From IMG/VR virus record IMGVR_UViG_3300035181_001326, positions 1 to 20,982 of that record: a DNA stretch of 20,982 bases; one strand, written 5' to 3'. The translations under genes were made by a program, and so were the position numbers. The notes under the pieces were generated by a model. That model made no database searches. It had not been told where the DNA came from and saw only the letters and a list, made by a program, of their open reading frames with translations. Shown one piece after another: positions 12,338-20,359 of this stretch. Origin of the DNA: a virus. The stretch's first letter is position 1. Each line of letters starts with the position of its first letter.

Positions 12338-13858
12338 ATGAATGAAACACAAAAAACTCTTGATGCATTAAAAACAGCTCAAAGTAATCCAATTGCTGAT
12401 GAATTGTCTAAATCATTTACACAATCAGGATCTGCTATTTCTGGTATTACATACTACGATTTAGAAATTGGAGCAAAATTATTATTTCCAGTTATGACTC
12501 CTTTACGTAATCGTATTAGTCGTAATGTTGGTGGAATGGGTATCCAAGCAAACTGGAGAGCAATAACAGGTATTAATACAAATGGTATGGGTATCGGTGT
12601 TGCTGAAGGTGCTCGTGGTGCTGTTATGGCTCAAACAACTGCTGATTATTTAGCTAAATTTGCCTTTATGGGATTAGAAAACTCAGTAACATTTGAAGCT
12701 GATTTCGCTGCAAAAGGATTTGATGATGTTAAAGCTCTTGCTGTTAAAAATCTTTTACAAGCTACCATGATTCAAGAAGAACAATTAGACTTGGCTGGTA
12801 ATGCTACTTTGGCATTAGGAACAACTCCTACTCCAACTGTTGCTACTTCTACTACTGGTGGACTTTTACCTACTGCTATTACTTATAATGTAATCTGCGT
12901 TGCTTTATCTAAAAAAGGTTATGAACAAGTTGCTGGATTAAATAACGGTACTGTTAATCAATCATTTATTCAAGCAAGTGCTACTTTGGTACCAACTTAT
13001 ACAGTGGTAGACCAAGGTTCTGGTACTTCTTATACAAAAGCAGGTGGTGTTGCTAGAAAATCGGTAGCTACTTCAATTACAACTGGTGCTACTTCTACAA
13101 ACTCTGTTACAGCAAGTGTTACAGCTGTTGCTGGTGCAATTGGTTATGCTTGGTTCTTCGGTGTTGCTGGTTCAGAAGTTTTAACGGCTGTTACTTCAAT
13201 TAACTCTGTTACAATTAATAATGTATCAGCTTCAACTGTTAATGCTTCTTTATTTACTAATGATAACTCAATTGACTCAACTGTTTATGACGGTATAATG
13301 ACTCAAATATTAAAACCTGGTTCAGGTTCTTATGTTAAAGCATTAGCAACAGGTACAGCAGGTGTTGGTACAACTTTAACAAGTGATGGTGCTGGTGGAG
13401 TTCAAGAAATTGAAGATGCATTAATTTCTTTCTATCAAAATTATCGTTTAAGTCCAGATACAATTTATGTAAGTGCTTCTGTATTAACATTAATTACAAA
13501 ATTAGTTATTGCAAACAATGGTGCTCCATTAGTTAGATTTGCTGGTGATTTCAATGGTTCTAGCTCTTTACAAGCAGGGACAAGTGTTAGATCATATTTA
13601 AATAAAATAACTGGTGATTTGATTAAAATTGAAGTTCATCCAAATGCTGCTCCTGGTACTATTATGTTTTATAGTCAATCAGTACCTTATCCATTAAGTA
13701 ATACTGGTGTTCTTTTAGAAAAATCATTAAGACGTGATTACTATCAAATGGAATGGCCATTAAGAACTCGTAAATATGAGTATGGTGTTTATTTTGATGG
13801 CGTATTAAAAAATTACTTCCCACCAGCTTTTGGTTTGATTTATAATATTGCTGCTTAA
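12338..13858 (+). CDS. Major capsid protein
   Basis: A 506-residue protein that forms the head shell, recognised from position after the protease/scaffold gene, size, and HK97-fold-like flow. The N-terminal region (residues 30-150) has AISGITYYDLEIGAKLLFPVMTP, then the segment with WRAITGINTNGMGIGVAEGARGA; the C-terminal region has RRDYYQMEWPLRTRKYEYGV near 467-486. The middle, about 155-330, is rich in Ala, Thr, Ser and Val and resembles an inserted beta-sandwich (AIGYAWFFGVAGSEVLTAV near 265-283), perhaps displayed on the capsid surface. It ends with TAA followed at once by TAG, and a terminator follows. Its codon use is slightly richer in Gly and Ala codons, as expected for the most abundant protein. 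Confidence 0.93.
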   Translation: MNETQKTLDALKTAQSNPIADELSKSFTQSGSAISGITYYDLEIGAKLLFPVMTPLRNRISRNVGGMGIQANWRAITGINTNGMGIGVAEGARGAVMAQTTADYLAKFAFMGLENSVTFEADFAAKGFDDVKALAVKNLLQATMIQEEQLDLAGNATLALGTTPTPTVATSTTGGLLPTAITYNVICVALSKKGYEQVAGLNNGTVNQSFIQASATLVPTYTVVDQGSGTSYTKAGGVARKSVATSITTGATSTNSVTASVTAVAGAIGYAWFFGVAGSEVLTAVTSINSVTINNVSASTVNASLFTNDNSIDSTVYDGIMTQILKPGSGSYVKALATGTAGVGTTLTSDGAGGVQEIEDALISFYQNYRLSPDTIYVSASVLTLITKLVIANNGAPLVRFAGDFNGSSSLQAGTSVRSYLNKITGDLIKIEVHPNAAPGTIMFYSQSVPYPLSNTGVLLEKSLRRDYYQMEWPLRTRKYEYGVYFDGVLKNYFPPAFGLIYNIAA

Positions 13859-13872
13859 TAGTAATTAAAAAT

Positions 13873-13905
13873 AAAAGCCCTCTTAAAAAAGGGTTTTTTA
13901 TTTTA
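13873..13905 (+). terminator. Intrinsic terminator after the capsid gene
   Basis: CCCT (13878-13881) pairs with AGGG (13890-13893), extended by AAAA/TTTT across a bulged G, with an eight-base loop and a T-rich tail (TTTTTTATTTT). It would separate capsid transcripts from the connector genes, which have their own promoter. Confidence 0.75.
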
Positions 13906-13908
13906 TAC

Positions 13909-13936
13909 TTGCTTTTTTATATAAATAATGTATAAT
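13909..13936 (+). promoter_or_regulatory. Promoter for connector and tail genes
   Basis: TTGCTT (13909-13914), 16 bp, perfect TATAAT (13931-13936), 18 bases before the start of the 55-residue gene. Confidence 0.6.
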
Positions 13937-13954
13937 AATTAAAAAGGATTTTAT

Positions 13955-14122
13955 ATGATAAAATTAAAAGCATTAAGCGATAGCTTATTAAAAATAGTTA
14001 TAGCAGGAAAAGAATATATAGTTAATGAAGAAAATTGTATTGAAGTAGAATTAGTACATTTAGAAACTGCTTTAACACATGGTTTTGAAGTATTTGTAGA
14101 AAAAGTAAAAGGTAAAAAATAA
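13955..14122 (+). CDS. Small hypothetical protein after the capsid gene, 55 aa
   Basis: A 55-residue gene beginning MIKLKALSDSLLKIVIAGKE and ending EVFVEKVKGKK. The start has an AAAAGGA ribosome site and the stop overlaps the connector ATG (TAATG), so it is translationally coupled to the next structural gene. It has an alternating hydrophobic pattern (LKIVIAGKEYIVNEENCIEV) suggesting a small beta-rich fold. Small proteins in this slot are common in siphophages between capsid and connector and can be head-associated; I do not recognise this one. Confidence 0.8.
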   Translation: MIKLKALSDSLLKIVIAGKEYIVNEENCIEVELVHLETALTHGFEVFVEKVKGKK

Positions 14123-14670
14123 TGGCTGATTTAACTACATTATCAAATGCTAAACAATTTTTAAGAATAACTGGAACAACTGATGATGCTCTTATTACTC
14201 GTTTAGTTACTGCATGTAGTGAATTTATACAAACATGGTTAAATAAAGAATTATCAATTCAGACATATACTGAAAAATTTAGTGGTACAGGAAATCAGTT
14301 TCATATTTGTGGAGATTATCCTATAACTTCAATTACTAGTGTTGTTGTAAATGATTTATCTATACCATTATCTCAAAACACAAATACGGCTGGTTATATT
14401 AATGATGATGAGCAAATAGCATTACAGGGATATGTTTTTGCAAGAGGTCGTTTAAATTGTGTAATAACTTATCAAGCGGGTTATTCAATAATTCCTCCTG
14501 AAATAGAGCAAGCATGTTTAGAATTAATAGCAACAAAATATAAACAAATAGAACATATAGAACAATCAAGTAAAGTTGTTGCTGGTGAAACTGTTGCTTT
14601 TATAACTTCTGATATACCTGCATTTATAAAGGTAACATTAAAAAATTATAAAAAAGTTATATCTTTTTAA
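14122..14670 (+). CDS. Head-tail connector protein (gp6-like)
   Basis: A 182-residue protein of the gp6-like head-tail connector type. The N-terminal helices TTLSNAKQFLRITGTTDDAL and TRLVTACSEFIQTWLNKEL (27-45) are typical, followed by a beta-rich middle and a C-terminal helix EIEQACLELIATKYKQIEH (131-149). Such proteins form the ring below the portal that completes the packaged head and joins the tail. Start overlaps the upstream stop by one base. Gene order (capsid, connector, gp10-like, terminator, tube) supports the call. Confidence 0.9.
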   Translation: MADLTTLSNAKQFLRITGTTDDALITRLVTACSEFIQTWLNKELSIQTYTEKFSGTGNQFHICGDYPITSITSVVVNDLSIPLSQNTNTAGYINDDEQIALQGYVFARGRLNCVITYQAGYSIIPPEIEQACLELIATKYKQIEHIEQSSKVVAGETVAFITSDIPAFIKVTLKNYKKVISF

Positions 14671-14682
14671 AAGGATATTATT

Positions 14683-15159
14683 ATGATATATGTTAGATTT
14701 GATGATAGTGTTTTACAAAATAAAATAAATAATTATGAAGTTAATATAAGAAAAGCATTAACAGAAGAAATTACAAAACTATCAATAAAGTTGACAAATC
14801 ACATAAGAACTGATAAACTAACAGGAACAGTACTAAATGTAAGAACTGGTAGATTAAGAAATAGTATAAAATATAATGTTTCTTCAAATTCTAATCAAGT
14901 TATAGGAATAGTAAGTACAAATGTTGTTTATGCAAGAATACATGAATATGGTTCTAAAGGTTCAGTTAATGTAAATGGTTTTACAAGAAAAATAAGCCAA
15001 GCTTTTGGAAAAAGTATAACTCCAAAAACAGTAGATGTAAAATCTCATATAAGAAGAGTAAATATGCCAGAAAGAAGTTTTATGCGTAGCTCTTTAGCTG
15101 ATATGAAGAGTGAGATTTTAAATAAAATAAAAGGTGCAGTTGTAAAGGTAGATTTATGA
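14683..15159 (+). CDS. HK97 gp10-like head-tail joining protein
   Basis: A 158-residue protein with the HK97 gp10-like pattern: an N-terminal amphipathic helix (ALTEEITKLSIKLTNHIRTD), then TGRLRNSIKYNV (66-77) and VVYARIHEYGSKG (88-100), and the C-terminal RSFMRSSLADMK typical of the family. Its role is in the head-tail interface or early tail completion. The AAGGA ribosome site lies in the 12-base gap after the connector gene. The stop overlaps the next start (ATGA). Confidence 0.92.
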   Translation: MIYVRFDDSVLQNKINNYEVNIRKALTEEITKLSIKLTNHIRTDKLTGTVLNVRTGRLRNSIKYNVSSNSNQVIGIVSTNVVYARIHEYGSKGSVNVNGFTRKISQAFGKSITPKTVDVKSHIRRVNMPERSFMRSSLADMKSEILNKIKGAVVKVDL

Positions 15160-15584
15160 ATAGAGAATTAATATATAGTACTTTATTTACATTATTGAAA
15201 ACAGTACCTAATTTGAATTATACATCAAGAAGATTAAGGCATTGGGATGACATGGGTAATGGTAATATGCCAGCTATGTTCTTAATGCAAGGAAAAGAAA
15301 CATCTACTGTAAAAACTGGTATGCCTAATATATGGACTTTACATGCAGAAGTTTATGTATATATAAATGCTGGAAGTGATCCAAATGTTGTACCTTATAG
15401 TATTTTAAATCCTATTGTAGATAATATTATACATTTATTTGATTCAAAAAATTTACAGCAAGGAAAACAAACATTAGGTGGATTAGTTCATACAGTAAAA
15501 GTAAACGGTACAGTAGAGAATGATGGTGGTGCATTAGGTCCAATAGCAATAGCAATAATACCATTAGAAATAACAGTAGCATAA
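15156..15584 (+). CDS. Tail terminator / tail completion protein
   Basis: A 142-residue protein beginning with an N-terminal helix (MNRELIYSTLFTLLKTVPNL) followed by beta strands including a WTLHAEVYVYINAG segment (61-74) and an end with IAIAIIPLEITVA. The layout, length and position between the gp10-like and tube genes match tail terminators, which cap the tail tube and attach it to the head. The start overlaps the upstream stop by four bases. Sequence motifs are weaker than for its neighbours, so the assignment leans on gene order. Confidence 0.78.
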   Translation: MNRELIYSTLFTLLKTVPNLNYTSRRLRHWDDMGNGNMPAMFLMQGKETSTVKTGMPNIWTLHAEVYVYINAGSDPNVVPYSILNPIVDNIIHLFDSKNLQQGKQTLGGLVHTVKVNGTVENDGGALGPIAIAIIPLEITVA

Positions 15585-15620
15585 AATTAACAAAAACTAA
15601 CTTTAAAAAGGAATAAAATT

Positions 15621-16391
15621 ATGAGTCAAGCAGTCTTTGGAGCAGGAATAATGTGGGGAACACAATTACAAGATTCAACAGGTGCAGCAGTAGCTAATGC
15701 AACACCTATTATGATTGGTATATTGCAAAATGTATCAGTAGATATATCTTTTGAAACAAAAGAATTACATGGATCTGATAGTCAATTTGCTAAATATGTC
15801 GGTCGTGGTAAGGGAAAAATTGATTGTAAAGCATCTATGGGAACTATTAAAGGTGCTATATTTAATAGTTTGTTTTTTGGTCAAGGTCAAACAAGTGGTA
15901 TAAATTCAGTTGTTTATGATACTGTTGGTGCTGCTATTCCTGCAACTCCATACCAAATTACTGTAACACCACCATCATCTGGAACTTTTCAAACAGATTT
16001 AGGTGTTGTATATCAAGCGACCGGTTTACCTTTAACAAAAGTTGCATCTGCTCCAACAACTGGTCAATATTCAGTATCTAATGCTGGTATTTATACTTTT
16101 GCTGCTGCTGATACATTATTAGTTGTTTATATTAACTATTCTTATACAGCTACTTCTACAACTGCTGTTAAAAATACTGTAAAAAATATACCAATGGGTT
16201 ATTCTCCATCATTTTCAACTGAATTATATATGCCTTATGATGGTAAATCTTTGGTTCTTACATTAAACAAATGTATATCAAATAAATTATCAATATCAAC
16301 AAAATTAGATGACTTTATGATGCCTGAATTAGATTTTAGTGCTTTCGCTGATTCAGCTGGTAATGTTATGTCATGGGCTACAACTGAATAA
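15621..16391 (+). CDS. Major tail tube protein
   Basis: A 256-residue beta-rich protein rich in Gly, Thr, Ala and Ser, in the tube-protein slot immediately before the tail chaperones. VSVDISFETKELHGSDSQF (33-51) and YVGRGKGKIDCKASMGTIKG (54-74) resemble the core strands of siphophage tube subunits. The central part, about 105-185, includes an extra beta-type segment (TPYQITVTPPSSGTFQTDLG). The last third contains GYSPSFSTELYMPYDGKSLV and a C-terminal strand region. The ribosome site is AAAGGA. A strong terminator follows, isolating this abundant protein's transcript. Confidence 0.85.
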   Translation: MSQAVFGAGIMWGTQLQDSTGAAVANATPIMIGILQNVSVDISFETKELHGSDSQFAKYVGRGKGKIDCKASMGTIKGAIFNSLFFGQGQTSGINSVVYDTVGAAIPATPYQITVTPPSSGTFQTDLGVVYQATGLPLTKVASAPTTGQYSVSNAGIYTFAAADTLLVVYINYSYTATSTTAVKNTVKNIPMGYSPSFSTELYMPYDGKSLVLTLNKCISNKLSISTKLDDFMMPELDFSAFADSAGNVMSWATTE

Positions 16392-16417
16392 TAATTAAAA
16401 TAAATAAGTAAAAAATA

Positions 16418-16447
16418 AAAAGACATAAATTATTATGTCTTTTTATT
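16418..16447 (+). terminator. Intrinsic terminator after the tail tube gene
   Basis: AAAAGACATAA (16418-16428) and TTATGTCTTTT (16433-16443) form a perfect 11-bp stem with the four-base loop ATTA, running into a T-rich tail. The A-rich start of the stem means it could also act on the other strand. Confidence 0.85.
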
Positions 16448-16474
16448 TGATTTTTATTATTAATGCTTTATAAT
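16447..16474 (+). promoter_or_regulatory. Promoter for tail chaperones and tape measure
   Basis: TTGATT (16447-16452), 16 bp, perfect TATAAT (16469-16474), directly after the terminator and 35 bases before the chaperone ATG. Confidence 0.62.
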
Positions 16475-16509
16475 ATATTATAAACTTTACTTTACAAGGA
16501 AAAAAAGAA

Positions 16510-16830
16510 ATGACAAAATATAAAGGTTTTGAAATTGAATTAGGTGGTACTCGTTATGTATTCCCATCATTATCATTAGGTGCTGTTGAAAGATTACAAG
16601 ATAAAATTGATGCTGTAACTTCTAGCGATTCTCAAACAAACCAAATATCAGCAATTATTGATATAGCTCATGCTTCATTAAAAAGAAATTATCCAGATAT
16701 AACAAGAGATGATGTTGCTGATTTAATTGATGTATCAAATATTCAAACAATTTTTGTAAATATTATGTCAACTTCTGGAATGACAAATGTTAATAAAGAT
16801 GAGGTTGGTACAGCAGAAGCAAAAAAATAA
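16510..16830 (+). CDS. Tail assembly chaperone, short form (lambda gpG equivalent)
   Basis: A 106-residue chaperone that coats the tape measure during tail assembly. It starts MTKYKGFEIELGGTRYVFPS and contains LSLGAVERLQDKIDAV (22-37) and RNYPDITRDDVADLIDVSNI (57-76), as in phage tail chaperones. Its last codons GCA AAA AAA TAA contain a perfect A AAA AAA slippery heptamer, and the -1 frame beyond continues as coding sequence, so a second, longer product is made. Position between tail tube and tape measure is the standard one. Confidence 0.9.
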   Translation: MTKYKGFEIELGGTRYVFPSLSLGAVERLQDKIDAVTSSDSQTNQISAIIDIAHASLKRNYPDITRDDVADLIDVSNIQTIFVNIMSTSGMTNVNKDEVGTAEAKK

Positions 16831-16889
16831 ATTGGGGTGAAATATACTCTCATTTAATCGTTTGCACTGGATGGACATGGGAGTATATT
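16821..16889 (+). promoter_or_regulatory. Programmed -1 ribosomal frameshift element
   Basis: The heptamer A AAA AAA (16821-16827) is in the correct frame phase for a -1 slip and is followed immediately by the short form's TAA. After a 13-base spacer comes a 13-bp stem, including one G-U: AATATACTCTCAT (16841-16853) with ATGGGAGTATATT (16877-16889), enclosing a 23-base loop. The spacer is longer than the typical 5-9 bases, so the stem's stimulatory role is inferred. Confidence 0.82.
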
Positions 16890-17099
16890 GAGGAATGTAT
16901 GGATATACCCCGTCTTATCTCTATGAATGAATATTTTGCTGATAATCCACCTTTACATCTTTTAGTTAAAGGATTTATGGGATTTGAAAATAAAAAGAAG
17001 AAAAAAATAGAAAATACACAAGAAAGCATTCACGAATTATTAAAAGATATACCTCATGATGTAAATAAAAATAAAAAAATAAAGGTAAGAATGATATAA
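16827..17099 (+). CDS. Frameshifted extension of the tail chaperone (lambda gpGT equivalent)
   Basis: After the -1 slip, reading continues from 16827 as INWGEIYSHLIVCTGWTWEY and onward for 90 residues, giving a fusion of about 196 residues with the short form. The frame is open only from 16803 (TGA at 16800-16802) and its first ATG is at 16899, well after clearly coding residues and without a ribosome site, so independent initiation is unlikely. WTWEYIEECMDIPRL and YFADNPPLHLLVKGFMGF are typical of T-domain proteins, which recruit tube subunits to the tape measure. The end is very basic (NKNKKIKVRMI). The stop overlaps the tape measure start (TAATG). Confidence 0.88.
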   Translation: MNWGEIYSHLIVCTGWTWEYIEECMDIPRLISMNEYFADNPPLHLLVKGFMGFENKKKKKIENTQESIHELLKDIPHDVNKNKKIKVRMI

Positions 17100-20000
17100 T
17101 GTCAAACGAAGATATAAAAATTAGTATTATAGCTGATGCAAGTCAAGCAATAGCAGAAATTAAAAAAATTGCTAATATATCTGCACAAGTATCAGTATCA
17201 TTTAAAACTGCTATTGATAGTATGAGAGCAGATATAGCGAGATTATCAACTACAACTTCTTCTGGTGCAAGTAGTGTATCAAGCTCATTATCAGGTATGA
17301 CATCACATCTATCTGCTGTAAGTTCTCATACAAGAGCAATTAGCACTGTAAGTCATGATTCTTTTAGTGGAATGAAACACGCCATTAAAGATGCAGCATT
17401 AGAATTAGTTGCATTAGAAGTTGGATTAAAAGCAATAGAAAAAATAGGAGAGGGTATATTTGAATTATTTAAAAATTCATTAGAGTTAAGAATGGATATA
17501 GATACCACTAAAAATGGTATAGCTGGTCTTGTATCTGATATGTATACAATAAAAGATGCTAATGGTAAAATATTAGAGGGACAAGATGCTTTTAATAAAT
17601 CTGTTGAAATATCAAGCGAACAAGTTAAAAAATTACAAAGAGATGCTATAAGATTAGGTTTAACAACAAAAGAATTAGCAGAAACATTTAAAATGGCAAT
17701 TGCTCCATCTGCTGGTGCTGGTATGAATTTAGATCAAGCAAGGACAATGGCTGGATATGCATCTGTTGTTGGTAAATCTTTGGGAATGGGTCAAGATCAA
17801 TTAATGCGAGATTATAAAGATGTATTGATTGGTAGAGCAAATACATTATCAAGTGCATTAGGTTTAGGTCATGGTAGTGCTTTACATGAAGAATATTTAA
17901 CTGCAATAAAAACTGGTAAAGCTTATGAATTTTTAGAGAAACAATTTAAAGCATTTGCTTTATCTGGTGAAGCACAAGCAAACGGGCTAGCAGGTATGTT
18001 TAATGCCTTACATGACGTTTTTCAAATGTTCGAGTATGAAATATCAAACGGTCTAAATGGATCACTATTAAAATTAAAGGAATTATTAAAATCTGTATAT
18101 AATATCGATACTGGTGAATTTACTGACTCATTTAGACCTATTGTAGCATTATTAAATACTATTGGTAAATTATTAGGAGATGAGATAGTTAATGGTGTAA
18201 AATCTGTTATCTCTTGGGTTATAAAAATGGGAGAATACCTAGATAGCGACCAATCTTTTATAAATGGTATGATTGCATTATGGAATGAAACAAAAGGATT
18301 TTTAGGTCAGGTTTTTGGCTTAATTGGCGATATTATTGTAATAGTACTTGATCTAGCACATGCTATATTAAATGATGTAAATGGTGGAATAGACCAAGGA
18401 AAAGACAAAATAAGTAAAATGGGTACAGCAATGCAAATTTTTACTGGTTTTGTTGCTGCACTAAAAATTGTTTTTTCTGCTATTAGAGATATAGTTGATG
18501 ATATTGTTAATGCATTAAAAGTTGTTATTGGTGGAACAATTGCATTAACTAATAAAGTTGCAGCTGTAAGTGATAAAGCATTAGCTAGTACAGTTCAGGT
18601 TTTTGGTAAAAATTCATTAGGTAAAAGTTTAGAGGATAGAGCACAAGCAAACGAAGAAGCAAAACAAAGAGGTATTAATTTAGCTGCATCAGGAAAACCA
18701 TTAGAACAATGGACAAAAACAAAAGAGGCAGCATTAGAGGGTGCTGATGATATAAAAAAAGCAGGTGAAAAAGTAAACGCTGAATATAAAAAAGCGATGC
18801 AAGATTTAAAAGACAATATTGAAAAAGAAAAACAAAAAGAAAAAGAAAATGAAAAAAACAAGATAATTCCTAAACATCCAAATAAAACAACTGGTAAAGC
18901 TGGTAAAGTATCACCACAAGCAGATGCTGATTTTGCTTTACAAAAAGCTCAAATGGAGAGTGATTTATCTTTACAAAGAGAAAATGCTAAACAAGAACAG
19001 GAAGTAAATGATGACTTATTTAAACATAATAAAATAACATTAGAAGAGTATTATGCTGAAAAAGCAAAAATTACAACAGCAGATTTTGAAGCTCAAATTA
19101 AAATTAAAGAGAAAGAAAAAGCTTTTGCTCAAAGTAAAAAATATGATACTACTGCTGAAAAAACAAAAAACATGGCTGAGGTTGCTACTTTACAGGGTCA
19201 AATTAATTTACTTAAATTACAAGAAACTGATGCAATTAAAGCTAATACAAGAGCATTAGAAAATGAAAAAGATGCTCGTAGTGATAATATTGCATTATCA
19301 CAAGCAAAAAACAAACAAGCTGATTTAGATTTAAAATATTCATTAGAAAAATTAAATCAAGAAAGGTTATTATCATTACATAAAATAAGTAATGAAGAAT
19401 CTTTACAAATGGATTTAAAGACAGAAGAAGCAAAATATACTGCTTTAAAAGATACTTTAAATAGTAAACTTGCATTAGAAAAAGGTAATGAAAAAGAAGA
19501 ATTAAAAATAAATGATGAGATTTTAGCTGCATCAAGAGAACATGCTGTAAAGATGGGTGAGATTTATAATAGTATAGCTGTTGAAGCAAACAAAGATGCA
19601 CAAACAATTACTGATGGATTTAAAAATAGTTTTGCTACTATTATTGAAGATTTAGAATCTGGTAAAAAATCATTTAAAGATAGTATTAAAGAAATGATTA
19701 GTAGTGTTACAGCAATGCTTAATAAAATGGTTGCTCAAAAGCTAGCAGAAAGATTATTTGGAACTGTTGATGGTAAAACTGGTTCTGGTGCTGGAATTGG
19801 TGGGTTTTTTAGTGATTTAATTAATGGTAAATCAAGCAAATCAAGTACAGATACACCTGCAACTGGTGGTGCTGATTTATCTACTTCTATTATATCAAAA
19901 TTATCTCCAATGTTTGATTCTATAAGTAGTATGTTTAGTAAGTTTTTTAGTGGATTGGGTGACTCATTTAGTTCTATATTTAGCTCATTAGGTTCAATGT

Positions 20001-20308
20001 TTAGTAGCTCTGGTGGTGGTTCAGGTGGAGGTATGGGTAGTATGGTTAGTAGTGCAGCATCATGGATTGGTAGCTTAGCATCATTTGATGTTGGTACTAA
20101 TTATGTACCTAATGACCAAATAGCAAAAATACATAAAGGTGAAGCTATTGTACCTGCTAAATATAATAATCCAAAATATCAACAATCAGGAAGTGTTCAT
20201 TCTAGCATTAATTTTATAATGAATCAAGCTCCTGATTTAAGAACTCAATCACAAATGGCCACAATGGCAGGAGCTGAATTACAAAGAGCTATGAAAAGAA
20301 ATGGATAA
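17099..20308 (+). CDS. Tape measure protein
   Basis: A 1069-residue protein that sets tail length and is probably ejected into the host envelope. The N-terminus is Ser/Thr-rich and helical (residues 1-95). Hydrophobic stretches lie at about 401-425 (FLGQVFGLIGDIIVIVLDLA) and 445-490, fitting membrane insertion. A long charged coiled-coil region runs from about 560 to 860 (Lys/Glu/Gln-rich). The C-terminus is Gly/Ser-rich and carries FDVGTNYVPNDQIAKIHKGE, a string typical of the lambda-like tape measure end. With the rule of about 1.5 angstrom per residue, the tail would be near 160 nm. It is the longest gene in the window and appears intact. Confidence 0.95.
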   Translation: MSNEDIKISIIADASQAIAEIKKIANISAQVSVSFKTAIDSMRADIARLSTTTSSGASSVSSSLSGMTSHLSAVSSHTRAISTVSHDSFSGMKHAIKDAALELVALEVGLKAIEKIGEGIFELFKNSLELRMDIDTTKNGIAGLVSDMYTIKDANGKILEGQDAFNKSVEISSEQVKKLQRDAIRLGLTTKELAETFKMAIAPSAGAGMNLDQARTMAGYASVVGKSLGMGQDQLMRDYKDVLIGRANTLSSALGLGHGSALHEEYLTAIKTGKAYEFLEKQFKAFALSGEAQANGLAGMFNALHDVFQMFEYEISNGLNGSLLKLKELLKSVYNIDTGEFTDSFRPIVALLNTIGKLLGDEIVNGVKSVISWVIKMGEYLDSDQSFINGMIALWNETKGFLGQVFGLIGDIIVIVLDLAHAILNDVNGGIDQGKDKISKMGTAMQIFTGFVAALKIVFSAIRDIVDDIVNALKVVIGGTIALTNKVAAVSDKALASTVQVFGKNSLGKSLEDRAQANEEAKQRGINLAASGKPLEQWTKTKEAALEGADDIKKAGEKVNAEYKKAMQDLKDNIEKEKQKEKENEKNKIIPKHPNKTTGKAGKVSPQADADFALQKAQMESDLSLQRENAKQEQEVNDDLFKHNKITLEEYYAEKAKITTADFEAQIKIKEKEKAFAQSKKYDTTAEKTKNMAEVATLQGQINLLKLQETDAIKANTRALENEKDARSDNIALSQAKNKQADLDLKYSLEKLNQERLLSLHKISNEESLQMDLKTEEAKYTALKDTLNSKLALEKGNEKEELKINDEILAASREHAVKMGEIYNSIAVEANKDAQTITDGFKNSFATIIEDLESGKKSFKDSIKEMISSVTAMLNKMVAQKLAERLFGTVDGKTGSGAGIGGFFSDLINGKSSKSSTDTPATGGADLSTSIISKLSPMFDSISSMFSKFFSGLGDSFSSIFSSLGSMFSSSGGGSGGGMGSMVSSAASWIGSLASFDVGTNYVPNDQIAKIHKGEAIVPAKYNNPKYQQSGSVHSSINFIMNQAPDLRTQSQMATMAGAELQRAMKRNG

Positions 20309-20357
20309 CATAAATTAGAATTAATGCAGTAATAGTATTTACTAATAATATTCTCAT
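20289..20357 (-). CDS. Tiny hydrophobic peptide, 22 aa
   Basis: On the minus strand an ATG at 20357 follows an excellent AGGAG ribosome site seven bases upstream and encodes MRILLVNTITALILIYVIHF then FS, with stop TAG at 20289-20291. It is a single membrane-spanning peptide. The last 20 bases overlap the convergent end of the tape measure gene. The ribosome site lies just past a perfect 17-bp hairpin in the preceding gene. The strong ribosome site and operon position argue for a real product, but the length makes this tentative. Function unknown; type I toxin-like or membrane-modulating peptides have similar form. Confidence 0.45.
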   Translation of the reverse strand: MRILLVNTITALILIYVIHFFS

Positions 20358-20359
20358 TG

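Noticed and set aside
16899-17099. Independent 66-residue gene after the tail chaperone
   Set aside because: The frame is clearly coding before its first ATG and there is no ribosome site; it is the frameshifted part of the chaperone.
18595-18861. Minus-strand open frame of 88 codons inside the tape measure gene
   Set aside because: Phe/Ser/Ala-rich antisense shadow of the lysine-rich coiled coil; no ribosome site or promoter. The same applies to minus frames at 17688-17906, 19242-19607, 11262-11447 and 16235-16426, and to the + frame at 19053-19259.
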